Assembly (NCBI GenBank): GCA_029207755.1
Contig: JARCOQ010000002.1
Span: 82,648,317-82,712,316 of the forward strand
Origin: Chamaea fasciata
Taxonomy: Eukaryota > Chordata > Aves > Passeriformes > Sylviidae
DNA: 64,000 nucleotides
Direction of reading: 5' to 3'
The notes beneath the pieces were generated by a model. The model was not told the origin of the DNA and did no database searches. It saw nothing but the letters and a program-made list of their open reading frames with translations. Below are positions 42,301 to 57,300 of the stretch, in pieces; positions within the stretch are counted from its first letter, which is position 1; each line of letters opens with the position of its first letter. The position numbers and the translations under genes were made by a program.

Positions 42301-45300
42301 GGATCATCTGGTCCAACTCCCCTGCTCAAGCAGGGTCATGCCAGCACAGGAGCGTGTCCGGACAGTTCTGAATATCTCCAGTGAGGGAGACTCCACAACC
42401 TCTCTGGGCAATGCCCTCTAGGCAACAGTCACCCACACAGTAAAAAAGTTCTTCCTCATGTTCCAGTGCAACTTCCTGGGCATCAGTTTTTGCCCACTGC
42501 CTCTTGTTCTGCGGCTTGGTGCTTTGGACTTACTGACTTCTTTTGGGTTTTTTGCTTGTTTGTTTTGGTGGTATTTGGAGAAATTTAAAAGTGCCTCTAC
42601 TCAAAAGAAAAAACAAATAAACTATAAGGAAAAGGTAAAAACCCTTTGGGAAATGGCCAGACTTCCTGTAAATATTTTCTGTATCTGTCTAACTCCAGAT
42701 GAGAAATGCAATATTGAAGACTATTCTACTACAAGTAGTATTTATTTGTTCATTTTTTATAAATCTAAACAAAAATTTAAATGTCCATCAAGCCTAAAAG
42801 CAGAATTCCAGCCAACATTTAACCCTCTCATCAAAGGACATAAGTAATTTTACAGTTCAGAAATAACTCCCAATTAATTCAGTGACATATAAATATAACT
42901 GCACATACAGGGATTCACAAAGAACTGGAAAAAATGTTCTCTGTTATTTAGTGTTAAAATGGCTTTTAAAATAAAATCTGAAATGGGGAAGAAAGGAAAT
43001 TCTTTTTGTACCACCACAGTCTTAAACATCTACTCTCAAGAATTTAAACACTAGGATTCCTTTTAAAAAATTTTAAACAAAAAAACTTATGTATTGCCCC
43101 AAGTAAAAAAAAAAATTAAACTTTACCTTATCATACAGCATCCACCCAACATATTTTAAGTAGCTATCATTCAAAAAAGCATCTGGGTATGTTTTAATCC
43201 AGCAGCCAATTTCTTCAATGCAAGTTGCTCTGATCTCAGGAATAACATCACTGTGAAATTATACAATTGCAATATTAATACATTAAAAATTAATTTTAAA
43301 ACCAATTATATTATTTGCAATATTTTATGTTCTGGATTTTCAAAAGCATGTATAATTCAAAATATTCCAAGTATCTTCATATTAATATTATAAGTTATTC
43401 TTCAGTCAATACATTAACCGCTTATAGCCACAAATTATTTTGCCATTTTGGGTATCTTCTCATTCACAAATGCGCTGCTCTACAGCCAGCAGAAAGAACT
43501 GAAAGAACACACTTGAGAGGTCCTTTCGGAAGCCCAGAGTCTTAAAAATAATTTCACTTCTACACTTTCCTTGACACCATCAGTGCCTGCAGGATGTTTA
43601 ACTTGATTCTAGTATCTGTACAATCTGAGCAAGAGTTTCTGGGGAATGCAGATACACGTCACAGCTTTATTTTCACTCTTACCGGTAACGGTTCAGAAAC
43701 GTCCCTTTGAAAATAGCATTCATCATGTTCTGTACCTCTAGAAGCTTATGCTCATACTGAAATATAAAGAGAACTGAATGTTAATATTGGTCCCACAATT
43801 CACTATACATGAAAAATTTGCATGAGGGCCCTTGGAAACATTAGTGTAATGCAAAGTGCTTGTGTTTACACATGGTACCAGCATAAAATTAGTGGTCTGT
43901 ATCTGCACTAGCAACTGGCCTTTTTGTGGCTACATCCTGAGGAAAGATTTATTGGATACCAACTGCTAGCCTTGGGAAACAAGGCACTCGTTTGATTCAG
44001 TGAGTCTTGATGTATCAGAAACCACAGAGAAAGATACAGCACAACTATTAAGCAATCCTTACGTACAGATCCAAATTCTCTTTTCATGAAATTGAACAGG
44101 GATGGAAAAAAGGCAGACAAAGGAATTTTCAAAATACACAATGAGCATATTAAAAAACTGAATCCTGAAAATGTAGGTAGGAATTCCTGAAATTCCAAGT
44201 CACCTAATAAAAATATTCTCTCATTCACAGCATCAGGAAGGGTGACAAGTTTGGGGTTTCCCTCCAACACAACCCACTTCCTCTGTCTTTCCCATAAGAT
44301 CAGACTTACAATGATACTAAAATATCCTGTCTCACCCAAACACTCCTCCTCACAAAAAGGGTATTGTGTTTGTATTAGAGAAGACCACAGACATCTAAAA
44401 CTCAGAACAGAGCTAAATGATTCTAAGGTCAGGAGACAAGGAACTATACTTGATGTTCATTCATCAAGTCACCTTCTCCCTCAAGTCAGAATTATTTTTT
44501 ACAGTTATAGCTCTGCCTCTGGGAGTTGAAAAGGAGCTGTCTTTGAGCAGGGAAGAAACAACAGAAACAGAAAAGCAAAAATGATATAGGATATCCCTGA
44601 AGTTCAATCCATTTTTATAATGTATTACTTACACAGAGATGACAGCCTGTGTCCTTTTTGATTCATTGCTAATATTCGGGCTTGTAATTTGCACAAACAT
44701 ATATAAAACTGCACTCAAACAACACCAGAGCTACTGAGACAATTAAATTTGTGTGTAAATCCATATCTGTGTGAAGATCAAGGGCTCATGACACCAATTT
44801 AGAAAAGCAACCAGACATCACAGGTTAACAGTATATAGGGCAATTAGTACCTTAGTCATGTTTGTACCACTTAATCCAGCCAGTCACATCTGCTCTGCAC
44901 CACACATAGATAGATGATATACATCTATCTAGATGTACAGATAAACATATAAGCCTCAAAGAACTTCAGGGATCCAAAAACAAGCAGCCAGCAACCCTTC
45001 TACACTTTCACAAATCTCCCATACAAGACATTTCCCTAACCTCTTTCCTTTTTCTTTCTAGCTGATCAAGTCTGTAACTGGTCCTCTTGCCACTTATCCT
45101 CTTCTTCTCCACCTCATACAATCTTTGAGCATTGTGCTTGTTGACATCAAGGTTCAGATGGACACTTACAACTGCTGTCAGAAGTTTCATTGCTGAAAAA
45201 GAAACACACCCAGCACAATTAGCTTAGCCCAGAGATACGCAGCATAAATATCTTCACCACTTTACCACAAAAAGGATATGGTTAGCCAAATCCAGTTTAT

Positions 45301-48300
45301 ATCAAAAATATAAACACTACAAGATTATAGTAATTTGCTTTAAAATACACTGTTTATTTTAAAGGCAGACAAAAATCAAAAAGGGAAAATTAACTTCTCT
45401 TTCTGGTGATTTACAACCTTTGGTCAGAGTTCTGGTCAGAGAAGTAATATACTGGGCAACTCTCTTGTAAGTTTATGTTATTTTGACTTTTCTGCAAAAG
45501 AATCTAGAATTGTGGAACATCTGATTGTCGGTAACAAAAAAAAATTGAAAAAAACAGTGAAGCTGACTCAGAAATGGCTGGGAATCTTAATGCACTACTG
45601 GAATGGACAAAAATTCATGTTCTTCTAAGGATTGCTGGATGATTTGAACAGATTTCAAGTTAGATTTCTGAGCCCTCAAAGCAAACAGCATACTTTAGAA
45701 TAAACAATACTTTAAATGCCCTTAGCATGCCAAAGAGAGTATTTACTGGCTTTAAGGGAAAAAAGTAGTAGCTTTAGTATCATCACACTGCATGAAAGAA
45801 AAATGTGTAACAAGCAACGTTCTTTTTAGCAGAGAGATGACAAGAATAGCAGTTCTCCAAAGGAAGCTTAAGGTGAAGCATCTACTGCAACCTCATCACA
45901 TTAGTTAGTGGAGGGGGAAAAACAACAAAAAAGAAAATTGTGGAAAATCCGTTACTGAAAAATATAATACTCAGAACAGCACAATTCTGAAGTCAGTCAT
46001 GTCAGGCATTAAAGAAGATTTCTTTATAAAGAAAAAATTACGTTAGATCTATCATATCTAAAGCATTCAAATTCAAATTCAATTCAGATACACATGGGAA
46101 CAAACAGTTTATATTACAGACATTTATATAAAATACACTAGGAGGAAGGTGCTTTCAGTGCATAAGAGAACTGCTCCAGTAAACAGGTTTTCAATTTAGA
46201 GCAGTTTTGTTAGTACACAAATCAATAAAACTCAGCACCTCTACAGCAGCTCTGCCAGTGATTTTACCTGCCAAAGTGCTTGTGTGCCTGAATGCTCTGA
46301 CCATGGAATCTGCTAAACCTGTAAGCAGCGAGATGATGGTGTCCATCAAGTAGTTATCATACAGAATGCTGCACTGGCACTGCTGGACAAGCATTGCAAT
46401 GAATTCACAGAAATTGGCCTTGAACTTCTTCCAATAGGGTCCTGTCCTGATCAGTGGGTAGTCTTCATTGTCCTGTACAAGAAAGACAAGTTGAGAGAAA
46501 ACACACTAATTAGTTCTGCTTGTGCATTCACATCTCTCCCACTGAACGTCAAGAGAGAGTTTTGCTGACAGTTTCACTTCATCCCCCATAACTTTTATCA
46601 TGGTTAATATTCCAAAGTAGGGACAAGAAACTAGGATACAAGCTAACAGAGAGACAAAACAGCTTTATTAGAGCTACGCTGTCATTAACAGCACACATTT
46701 GAAAGCAATGTATGCAAGGTAGCTGTGAACAGACAGGAGGGAGAAAGTGTGTGAAGGCAGAGCAGAGTAACTTTCACTGGCATAAACCATGAGCACTCCT
46801 GGCTTCTTCTACTTTGTCACAGGTAGCACTGCTTTCCCACTGCCCTATCGTTCCTACAAAAGCATGGTAAAACACAGGCAGAAAATGAAGTAAGTGAAAA
46901 GTGGAGACAAACAACTGTAGTGTGAACAGGATAGGACTGTTCTCCTCAGCAGCACTGCCAGGTTAAGCAGTTTATCAGGCTAAAACTTAAGGCCAAATAT
47001 TCATTCACCTATACCATCTGCACCTGAGTCTCCAAAAACCCCCACAGAAACAGTACGTGGGCAATACCTTCGACATCATGCAAAAAGCAAGTTACAATAA
47101 AAACTTAAGTATCCACAGTACAGCTGATACTGCCAGGAGGAAAGCAGACAGAGGGAAGGTGAAATGAGTTCTCACACGAAGTAGTGGAATGCACACTAGA
47201 CAGACTTTGTAAATGGCAACCTCAGACAGCGTGAATTTTTTTTCATGTACACCTCACAGATCCTAGGAATGGCTCAGAATATGAATTCGCATCTTCAAAG
47301 TTTCCAGGTGTGAGTGGAGTCAAGGAACTCCAAAACTTCACTCACTATAGAAAACCTTTTCCTGAAGGCAGGCCACTGCTCAGCTGGTCCTTCACCAGAG
47401 GGCAAACACCTTCTCAGCCACATTCTAACACAGGGTCACACCCCAGGTAATCTCCTGTGCTCATAAAGTACACTTCAGGCTCTTCTCTTGTAACTATGTT
47501 TCCAAAGCATACAGGCTGCTGCTTTCTTTAAAGAGAAATGCAAATACAGACTGATCACAGGGCTGGCCGCACCCCAAAGCACATCGGGAATTTGGAATAT
47601 GTTCCTGACCAGGCTGTAAGAGTCAGTTCAGAGTCTCACAGTAACAGCAACTGCCAAAACAGAAAGGGAAGTTTCCAGCAAGCCTTATTTCATGCACTTT
47701 GATCGTGGCATGGACAGTAGAAAGACCATCTACAAGTTCAGCAAATACCTACTTTATCACCATAGTTTACTCTTCCACCTGAAAAGCAGCACAAAATACA
47801 CAGAGACCTCTCACTTTTTGAGAACATTTCTACTGTCCATGTTTATCACCCTGGGATACTCTTTAATGGTAACATGTACGCTGCAAACATATACACAACA
47901 TGAAGGGCACACCACCTAAATTTGGACACCTAACTTGGGACTCCCTTAGATTCCATTCATAACCACTAGAGAAATAACTCTGCTTCCAGAAATCAAGACA
48001 GATTAGGCCCTGAACAAAAGTTCTTCCAGAGAACTATTCGAATCACTCAACAGAGTGATGTGAGCTCCTGCTCTGACTCAACCTGGAAATGTTTCCTTCT
48101 TTCATTACAGAGTCTACAGAAGGAGAGGAAAGTCAAAGTGCCGACAAGGAGTTTTGGTAAATCCCGCACAGAAAAAGATATACTACAGTTGTGGAAAACT
48201 ACAACAGCCCTACCATATCCACCGGCCAAGTAACTGTCAGGATCCAAGGATAGGCCATGAATTTCTTATACTGCAACCCAGTTTCCTGTAATGCAGAAGA

Positions 48301-51300
48301 CAAAATTTTGAAAGCTTGTTAATGAAATGGCACAGATCATTCATAGACAGAAGCATTACAAAACATGCAACATATTTCAAAGGCCATTAGAACTTCAGCC
48401 AATGTATGTTACAGGTGGCCCACACAAGCCAAAATATTACACCAAACCTAAATCCTTCTCATCTGGGTTTTGTTTTGTTTTTTTTATAACCAATGACAGA
48501 AGAAAGACACACTTTTATAAAAAACCTGAGTTATCTTGCTACTAGTAGGAGATAACTTGTTTCCAAAATTTATAAGCAAACTCATACAAGGTAGAACTCT
48601 CATTATTAATTCTTAGATACAGCTCCTCAGCAAGTCTACGTATATATCCCTTTTCAACGTTTGGTACTCAGATGTAAAACATCTAAACCCTAAAAAAAAA
48701 AAACATTCTGAGCTTTTAAAATTAGACAGAAATGTTTTCAGCACTAGTGTGACTTGATTCAAAGATGTTTTCTCAATTCTGCAATTATTCCAAAACAAAT
48801 GGCAGTAAATTTTCTTTATCAGGTTCAGTGAAGCACAAGTATTTCTATCCCCAACTAGCTGTAGAGTTGAGCACCAAAGTTAACTCCTCCCTTCCTAAAT
48901 GTTTGAGCAACAGAACGGGAAAGGGAAGAAAAACTACATAAGTACAAGGAACTGCAAGAAGTAAATGTCACAAACTGGAACAAAAGCAGAAGAGAGAAAC
49001 AGACTATCTTAAAACAGAAGAAAACAGAGTAAAGACAAGATTGCCTCATCACTGAGGAATACCACAGCTCACAAAGATGAAATAAATGCCTCAATGACCA
49101 TATTAAAGCCATTCTCTGCTTCCAATATCAGTACAAGTTTTCACAGAATTACAGAAAGACTGAAATTGAGAGGAACTCTCTGAGATCATCTAATCCAATC
49201 CCACCTGTTCAGGCAGGGTCAGCCAGAATAGGCTGCCCAGTACTGTGTGCAACCAGCACCTCTGCTCTCAACCCCTGGAAATGTGATTAGCATAACTAAT
49301 GGCATTTTAAGAGGCAAGCAGCCTTTCTCTATAACCAAGCAGGTCATGTATTCCTTCCCTTTCCCTCATTACCAGGTCCTGAAGGTCCTGTGAACCAAGC
49401 AAATCAAACAGATTAACTTCCCTCCATCATAGTCTCATGGTACCTGGGCGCCAGCCCAAGCACTCCCTTCCTTACTGACCCTGAAGGTCCCAGGCATGCA
49501 GCCAGGCAGGTGGTGGCAATCACCCAGTCAAAGAACAAGGAAGCATTATAGCACCCAGAGGACTGTCAATAAAATCAAGGTACTGCAAGATCTAAGTGGT
49601 GAACTTTGACCAGAACTCCTGCTGGACAGTGAGACCTGAGCTATATTCTAAATTCTGTATTATGCTATTATATTGATTCTGCTTGCAGAAATCCTGTGCC
49701 ATTTTAATCATAAATTCTACTCTACACTAATAATAACATACTGTTAAGAAATAAAGCTTTAATTTTAACAACAATTGGTGCCATCATCATTCTGTCAAGT
49801 GCCATGTGATGCCATGAGCAGTCAAATACTAGCTTCAGAGACTCCATAATCTCCTTGGGTAACCTGCTTCACCGTTTGACCATCTTCTCAGTAAGTTTTC
49901 TTGTGTTCAGGTAAAATTTTGTACATTTTAGTTTGTGCCCATTGCCCATCTTGGCTGGCCTCTGCACTCACAGTCTCACTGCACACCACTGAGTGGAGTT
50001 GGGCTTCCTCCTCATCATTCTGTCACATCGGGTATTTTAACACATGGCCGAGATTCCTTTGAGACAGCTTCTTTCCAGACTGAACAGGCTCAACTCCCAG
50101 CCTCTCCTCATATCCAAGATCACAAATCACCGTTGTGGCCCTTCACTGGACTCACTCCAGAAAACTCATCTCTCTCTCGTTCTGTAAGGTCCAGAATTTG
50201 ACTCAGCACTCCAGATGAGTCAGCAGTATGAGCAGAGAGGAAAGATCACCCCCATGACCTGCTGGCAATGCTGTACCTAACCCAGGCCAGGAGGTTGTTG
50301 GTCAACTTTGTGGCAAGGGTGCATTGCTGGCTCGTGTTCAGTTTGTCACCCACACCAAGATCCTACTCTGAAGAGCTGCTTTTCAGTCAATCAGCCCCCA
50401 GTGTGTAGTGCTGCACAGGGTTATTCATCCCCATGTTCCTAGGACTTCCTGTTGTAGAACTCCATGAGGTTCCCCCCTGCCAAACTCTCCAGCCTCTCTG
50501 TTGAGGTCCCTCTGAACAGCAGAACCACCACCTGATTTGGTGGCTAATACTCCCAGTTTTGCATCATCTGAAAACTTTCTAAGAGTAAACTCTGCCCCGG
50601 TGACCAGGTCATTATTAAATATGTTAAACAGCATTGGCCCCAATATCAACATGAGGTACAGTACTAGTGAATAGCCTCCAACTGGGCCTTTTGTCACTGG
50701 TAATTCCCCCACAGGCCTGGTAGTTCCACCAGTTTTCAGTCCACCTCACTGACCACTTAACTAACTCATATTTCACCACTGCGTCCATGAGGATGTTACA
50801 AATTCTGTTCTTGCCATACTGAACTCTATTAACATTTCTTCCACTAATATTAGTAAGAATTTTAGGAGGAAGCATTGGTAAAAGGATCTAGTGCTGCAAT
50901 TTATTAACTGAACGGCAATACCATGGCTGAATCACTGAAATCATCATGAATGAATCCTCTGAATGCTAGAAACAATAAAAATTCAAAGGCAAGATGCAGA
51001 TATCTGGCAATATTTTCCACTCTCATCACTACTTTCACTTTTACTGTCATTAGTTTTCAAAAAATGTTTTTGAAATCACAGTAGTCTCAGATGGCACTAG
51101 TTCTAAACTAACTTAAACCACCAACTTAGTAAGATTTACATCCCATTTATGAAAATTGTAAGAGAGAACTTACTTTCTTTACAGAGCACAAATTCAGAGA
51201 ACAGAGATTCTAAGGCAACTGCAGAACCTGCCTTTTTGCCCACCAGGACAGGTGAAAAGGTTACAAAGCTGTAATATTTCCAGGCTGATGGTAACTATAA

Positions 51301-54300
51301 TCACATCTTTGTATCTGCCAGAGTGCCTGCACTATCCTGAGTGTTATTCAGGCCTAATTTAGTCGGCAAAGAAGTGCCAGACTACTAATTCACATGGCCA
51401 GACACATATAGGTTCATTTCTATCAAAAAGTCAGCTCAAGTGCTACTACACTTCTAAAATGAAGAAAACCATGTTGGCAAAATCGTCCTCTGTGGGAATT
51501 TCTACAGCAGCTGGTCTTTGAGAGATGCTCAATTAAAACAAGGTTGATGGCTGCTGCTTGACAAATCAATTCAGAGGCGACAAATATGGGGAAAAAAGCA
51601 CAGAAGCAACTGTGAGTGCACTGCAGAAAATGTAATGTTACTATAATTAGTCAAGGACCAGTCGAGCAGTGAAACAGCATTGTAAAGCCATGTGCTTTTC
51701 TTAACAATCCACAAGAAATGAGACACTCATTACTGTTTTCACAATTATCTAAAAATCTGAAATGCATTTTTCTTCTTCTATATGACATAATAATTTATTA
51801 AAAATCGTAATTGTCAGTAAAGCAGAAAGAACATATTCAAATAAAATATCAGCTAGAAATATCTTTTCATTAACTCATCAGTAATCTATGTAAGTATTTT
51901 TTAAAGGATCTATCAACCAAATACCAAAGAAACCATTTACCTGCTGAAGTGCTGGGTTATATTTACCTCTACACAGTCATTATCAAAAGAAATCCTAAGA
52001 GAAGGATTTAGGAAGACTGCAGTCAGACAGCCCTAATAAAACTCACCTAAAAAAACCCCATACCCTGCTGCTGCTAAAATGGGTCACTACGACACCAAAT
52101 TTCTCGTGCAAAAAACAGGTTTATTTTACTAAATTAATGAAGTGGTGCAGAGCCCCTGACAAGCAACAGGAATTCAACCCAGGTTGGCTCTTAAGGTAGA
52201 GCCTATTATTTATATGAAAAAGACATGCAAAATCAAAGCTGTGCCTACCTTATCAAAGGTCTCTGTCATTTTTCGCATGACATCCTTCTTGTACAAACTT
52301 TGAAACATCTCTGCTGTTACCATGCCTAAAAAAGTAGTGTTTTAAAAAGAATTACTGACAAATCTACAACACTAATCAAGTTCAAATCACAGTAAGGACT
52401 TTATTAAATTTAGAAATACTGAAAAAAGGAGAATTCTGTTTTATGTGTGTACACTGGTACAGGCAAAACATATATAAACGGACACATCAATTAACTGATA
52501 GGAAAAAGTACTGATGAACCAAAACTGAAATTCCCACTAGATATGTCTGCTCTGAGCTGTCTGGAAAGGCTATTTTCTCTGTTCATTTGTTTACTTCAAG
52601 GACTGACCAAAATTTTGCCCACTGCTAGTCAGAAACCCCAAAGTATTTCCCATAAGAGAAGGCATATTAGTCAAAGACCTAGGGAAAAAAAAAAAAAAAA
52701 AAGACGTGTAAAAGGCACATTTCTAGCTGCTTAAGTACACTCAGAAGTTTCAAACCAACAGGACAGTCTTCTTAAAACTCTTACTTGCTATGCTGAAGCA
52801 TTTCACTAGCAGACTGTCCCCAAAAGTCAGTGCCTCAATGTTTTTTATGGTACAGAGCGCTTCACAACTCTCTAATAAAAGCAACTGCAATGAGGCAAGA
52901 GATTGCTTTTCTAGCCAGCAAAGCAGGGAGCTGAATTTGCTAGCTGCTTATTTTCAAAAAAGGATACTAACAAAACAAAAGATACCAGCAAATATAAAAC
53001 AAATGGCAACTGAAACACTGGATTTTAATTAGAACCCTCATCAAAAGCACTATCCCTACGTGAGGATTCTGCAAAGCAATGTGACATGCCACTTCAGAAA
53101 CCTGACCCTGCAAACCTTGTTCAAACACAACTCTCAGAGCTGGAATGCTGCAAGCACAAAGAATTTAACCAGCAGCATTCTTTTCTAGTTCGCCTGCCCA
53201 TCTGGAGTTCGTCTTAACGAAGAGCACAGATTACAAGATTTACTGGAGAGAAAAACTCCATTTCAGAAAGCACACTTCAGACTCCTCTCAACACAGACAG
53301 TGGAAAGGGCTACGAAGAAGGTAAATTACCTTGACAGCCTGAGCACTGAATGAAGAAGTTGATGAGATCCAGAAGTGCCACATTCCTGTCTTGTTTATAA
53401 GCTTCAACCCAGTCAACTACTACAGACTAGAACAGATTAAAGAAGCTCGTTAGTCAGGAGATGAACACAGTTTGCTGCACTCCACTGAGTATACCCACAA
53501 TAAAGACAAAAACCAACACTGTTCCATCTCCATTAAATTACAAAATTGAGAATAAACTCCAAGCAATTCTCTTCCATTTCTAATAGCTCTAAAAGACTCT
53601 TTCAAGTCTTAAACTGCTTCAGACAATGTTGCCTTTCACAGATGCTTTGCTTCCTGTTAACAGGGAAAATTACCACAGTTTTAATAAACGTAATATTAAA
53701 AAAAAAAAAAACTGTCCTCCTGAGTTCTTGATAGTACTGAGGTAACAATTTAATCTAAAAACAAAGAAATGAACACAAACTACAAAAAATCCACACACAC
53801 ATTTAGCCTCTGCACCATCTAATACTTTGTATTAAATTATAGCAGCAATTTACCCTGGAAGTTCTATTTTTCTCTAGCACTTGATTGGTGCAGTAGGTTT
53901 GAAACAGTTCACATACTACACATAAGCCAAAAAACAACTCCAAATTTCATTTCTAGGGCAGTACAGCCTACAGCCTGCAAGTGACATGGGTCTCCTGGGA
54001 CAAGCCATCTAGGCTTCAGCCCACCAGTAGTTCCACACAGGCCTAATAAATTCTACCAACAACGAAACGCAAGCTCTGCTGTCTTTCCAAGACCTTCCCA
54101 TGATGGTTGGCACAGCAGAAGCTCTACTGAAGTTACCACATCTGTAGCATGACAAAAGCCATCCACATAAATATCTTGGAACAATAAAGGTTTCACATCC
54201 AAAACATAAATGTACTTTTTATGCATGTGTGCACGCACACACACTTCGCTTACAGACACTACACACTAGAGACTTATCTATAACTCTTCATAAGAATATT

Positions 54301-57300
54301 TGGGGCTCTAGATCCTCATACACATATACAAAGATAATACATATATGTGCTCACAGAATATGGGGAGTTGGGCTTCCTCACATTGAAGAAAATTGTTAAC
54401 TATATAGATGAACAGGGAACCTGGCTATTATGCAAGCTGTGGGCAAACTGCATTGGAATGAAGGTAAAAGATTAATAGTACAAGGCAAGCATGGAGGGGA
54501 AGAGAGAAAAAAAAGAAAAAAAAAACAACTGATTTTTCAGAATTCTGGACAACTAAAACATACTATTGATGAACCTTTTCCACATTTTTTTTAAATAATT
54601 AACTTTTTTGTACGTTAAGGCATTGTTTTAGGAAGACCGGTTTAGGTACAATTTCCTTCCTCTTTTTAAATATCTGACAGCTACCTCTTCACTAATTTCT
54701 TGAAGCTGCAGATGTTCTTTCCAAGAGACATACTCACAGCAGCTTTCCAATCAAACATGTTTCTTCCCCACCTATGCCAAAATTTAAATGTTCCACAGTA
54801 CAAATAATGAAAATGGTCACTGTTTATTCATCTTCCCTCCACCAAGTGTTTTCAGAATTCAGTGCTAGGAATACCTGCATGGCCTGCTTGCCCATGCTAA
54901 CCACTTCAAATAAGGTAACTGCTTCAACCACTTCGCCATTCTGCAGCTGGCTCACTCTTCTGCTACCAGCAGAATTCCTCCTTATGTTTTCACACTGCTC
55001 CCGGACCTTCCGCTTCTCTCTCTGAAACAAGTCAGGTAAACCAAGGACGTGAGAAAACACAGCACACAACAGACATTCACAGATACAAGTCTATTTTGCC
55101 CTCATTGTAATCACTTCCCCAGGCTGCTCAGTTGTGCACCCCAAGGACCCCAGCTATTCCTTACCAAATACAGCCATACTAAAAGGGGACGAAAGAAAGG
55201 ATTCACCAGTTTGAATTTTACTCTTAACAATGAGTCATAAGAATAGGAAGGTGTAACAGAAAAGAAGTTTTTGTACAGTTGCACGCTACCCAGAATAGTT
55301 TTCAATGGCAGCTGTCATTTCTGACGAATAGAAAGCAAGCACAATAGCTCTTCTACATCTTTTCACTCACAGGTTAAACTCACTACCTGTAAATTAACAT
55401 CAGCTGCACACAAAGCACAGAAAGGAAAAGCACATGCTGAAATGAACTGACTGCCTAAAAGCCAGGATTGAGGTTCTGCTGCCAATGGAATTTGAGGGTC
55501 AAGCTGTATCCAGTGACCAGCTTTTAGATGCACTGTGACTGCTGTATGCAATATTCAATTTTGTAAAAACTGAATGAGACAGAAAACAAACTCCACAATT
55601 TAAAAGAATTATAACTTTTTAAAGCTTTAAAATCGACTTACTGGTGTTTTCAGGTTGCCATTTCTCACACAGGTGCCATTCTGTGCAGCAGACTCAGGCA
55701 CAGTCTCATCATGAACAGCATTCTCTCTAAGGTGTAACAAACATGTTGAAGGGGTTAGCAGTGAGCACTCAGAACTACACACTTCAGGACAAAAACCAGA
55801 AGAAAATAAAAGCAAATACATGTACTTTACTATTTTTAATTCATTGTTTGGAAGTGGTGACATTTTGTCATTTTAATTCATTGTTTGGAAGTGGTGACAT
55901 TTTGTCACTAAAAGCCAAACAGCTAACTTTAAAAGAGTACAACAGAAATTTGGGGGCTTTTTCAGCCTATGGCTTTCCTGTAAGATATGCGGATAATTAG
56001 AAATCCAGCAAAGCTATCAAAAGTATCAAGAAAGTATAAAGTAAGTGAATGAAACAGAAAGCTGATGTTGACTTAATGCAGCCTTTGTTGACTTAATAGC
56101 TTTGCACCGTGAACCAGTAACACAAGTAGGCAATCACTCTGTAGGTGCCCTAAGCTAAACAAGGCAGTAACATTTGATGGGTCTACATTTTCAAAGGAGA
56201 GGAAGAAATTGGTTTACTTTGTTTATAAAACATGCTGAAGAAAAAAGACACATAAAAAACTTCATTTTCAGGTCATTGCTAATATCATGGAAGAATAATT
56301 TTATAAAGAAAGATGCACCTTCTGGGAGATCTGAAGCCATACATTTATCTGCAATGAAACCATGCCATTTTTCACCATTCCCAATGCTAACAATGTGCTT
56401 TGCCAAAGGTCATGTTTGAGTAGACGAGCTGGATCCCACTTGGGCAGCAGGTCCAGTACTGGAAGCTGGCTGCAATGGCCTCCGTTAAACTACAGTGGCC
56501 AGGACATGAAGCCAGTTGACTTGTACTACAGGAAGGCACAAAAAGAAAGTAAATATGAGAGTGTACAATTACTTTTATTTTCGTGATACTACTGCAACAA
56601 GAGAGTGTCCACTTTACAAACAAAAAAACAGTGTGTTACACTATCAGATACAGTCAATTCTCCAGTATCCAGTGTTGCCTAACACAGATGGGAGAATTAA
56701 CTGTTCTATGGATGCAGGGCCAGCTCAACTCCACTTAGATTTATCAATGCCAGATAAGCATTTTTATCATTCTTCTTCCCAAGATTGTTTTGCAAAGCAA
56801 ATTCTGAGACTGAATAGCATCAGCCACAGGACCACGGTCTTGACATTATTTCGTTGGTAAGAGAAGACAGGTTTTATTTAAACATGTCTCTGTTTACTTT
56901 TTTGATCTATTGAGACACTTTGAGAAGCGATGTAGAATGAGGCTTCCAAATACTCCTATAAAAATTCTATATAAATATAAAATGGCACAAAAATATATAA
57001 AATTTCTAAATACAACTATGTATATTCTTACCTTCCCTACAGAGAAATATCCCATGAAAGTTAAATTCCATTACTTGTTATAGAAAAGTTCAAAACGTGC
57101 CACAGTGTTTGACAGATGGAAGCAAAGAAAATAATTCAGGATGAACCAATCCTTATACCAGCTGTCTGGATTTCTGCATGTGAAGAGAGGGATAAACTAT
57201 AGCTGCCAGCTGAGTCAGCATTCTATAAGCAATCATTCACAAAAGTTTTCAATTGTCTTCTCTGATTTAAAATTGTGAGCCACAGAGATTAAGTATCCCA

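Larger units (their letters stand above)
46473..52248 (-). other. STAG intron 5 (CR1-rich)
   Basis: About 5.8 kb with two minus-strand CR1 segments (49141-49270 and 49795-50880), which may belong to one insertion broken by the sequence between them. The rest is unremarkable. Confidence 0.55.

Noticed and set aside
43908..44339. 143-codon minus-strand frame in STAG intron 7
   Set aside because: No splice sites, no similarity, and the flanking exons join in phase without it.
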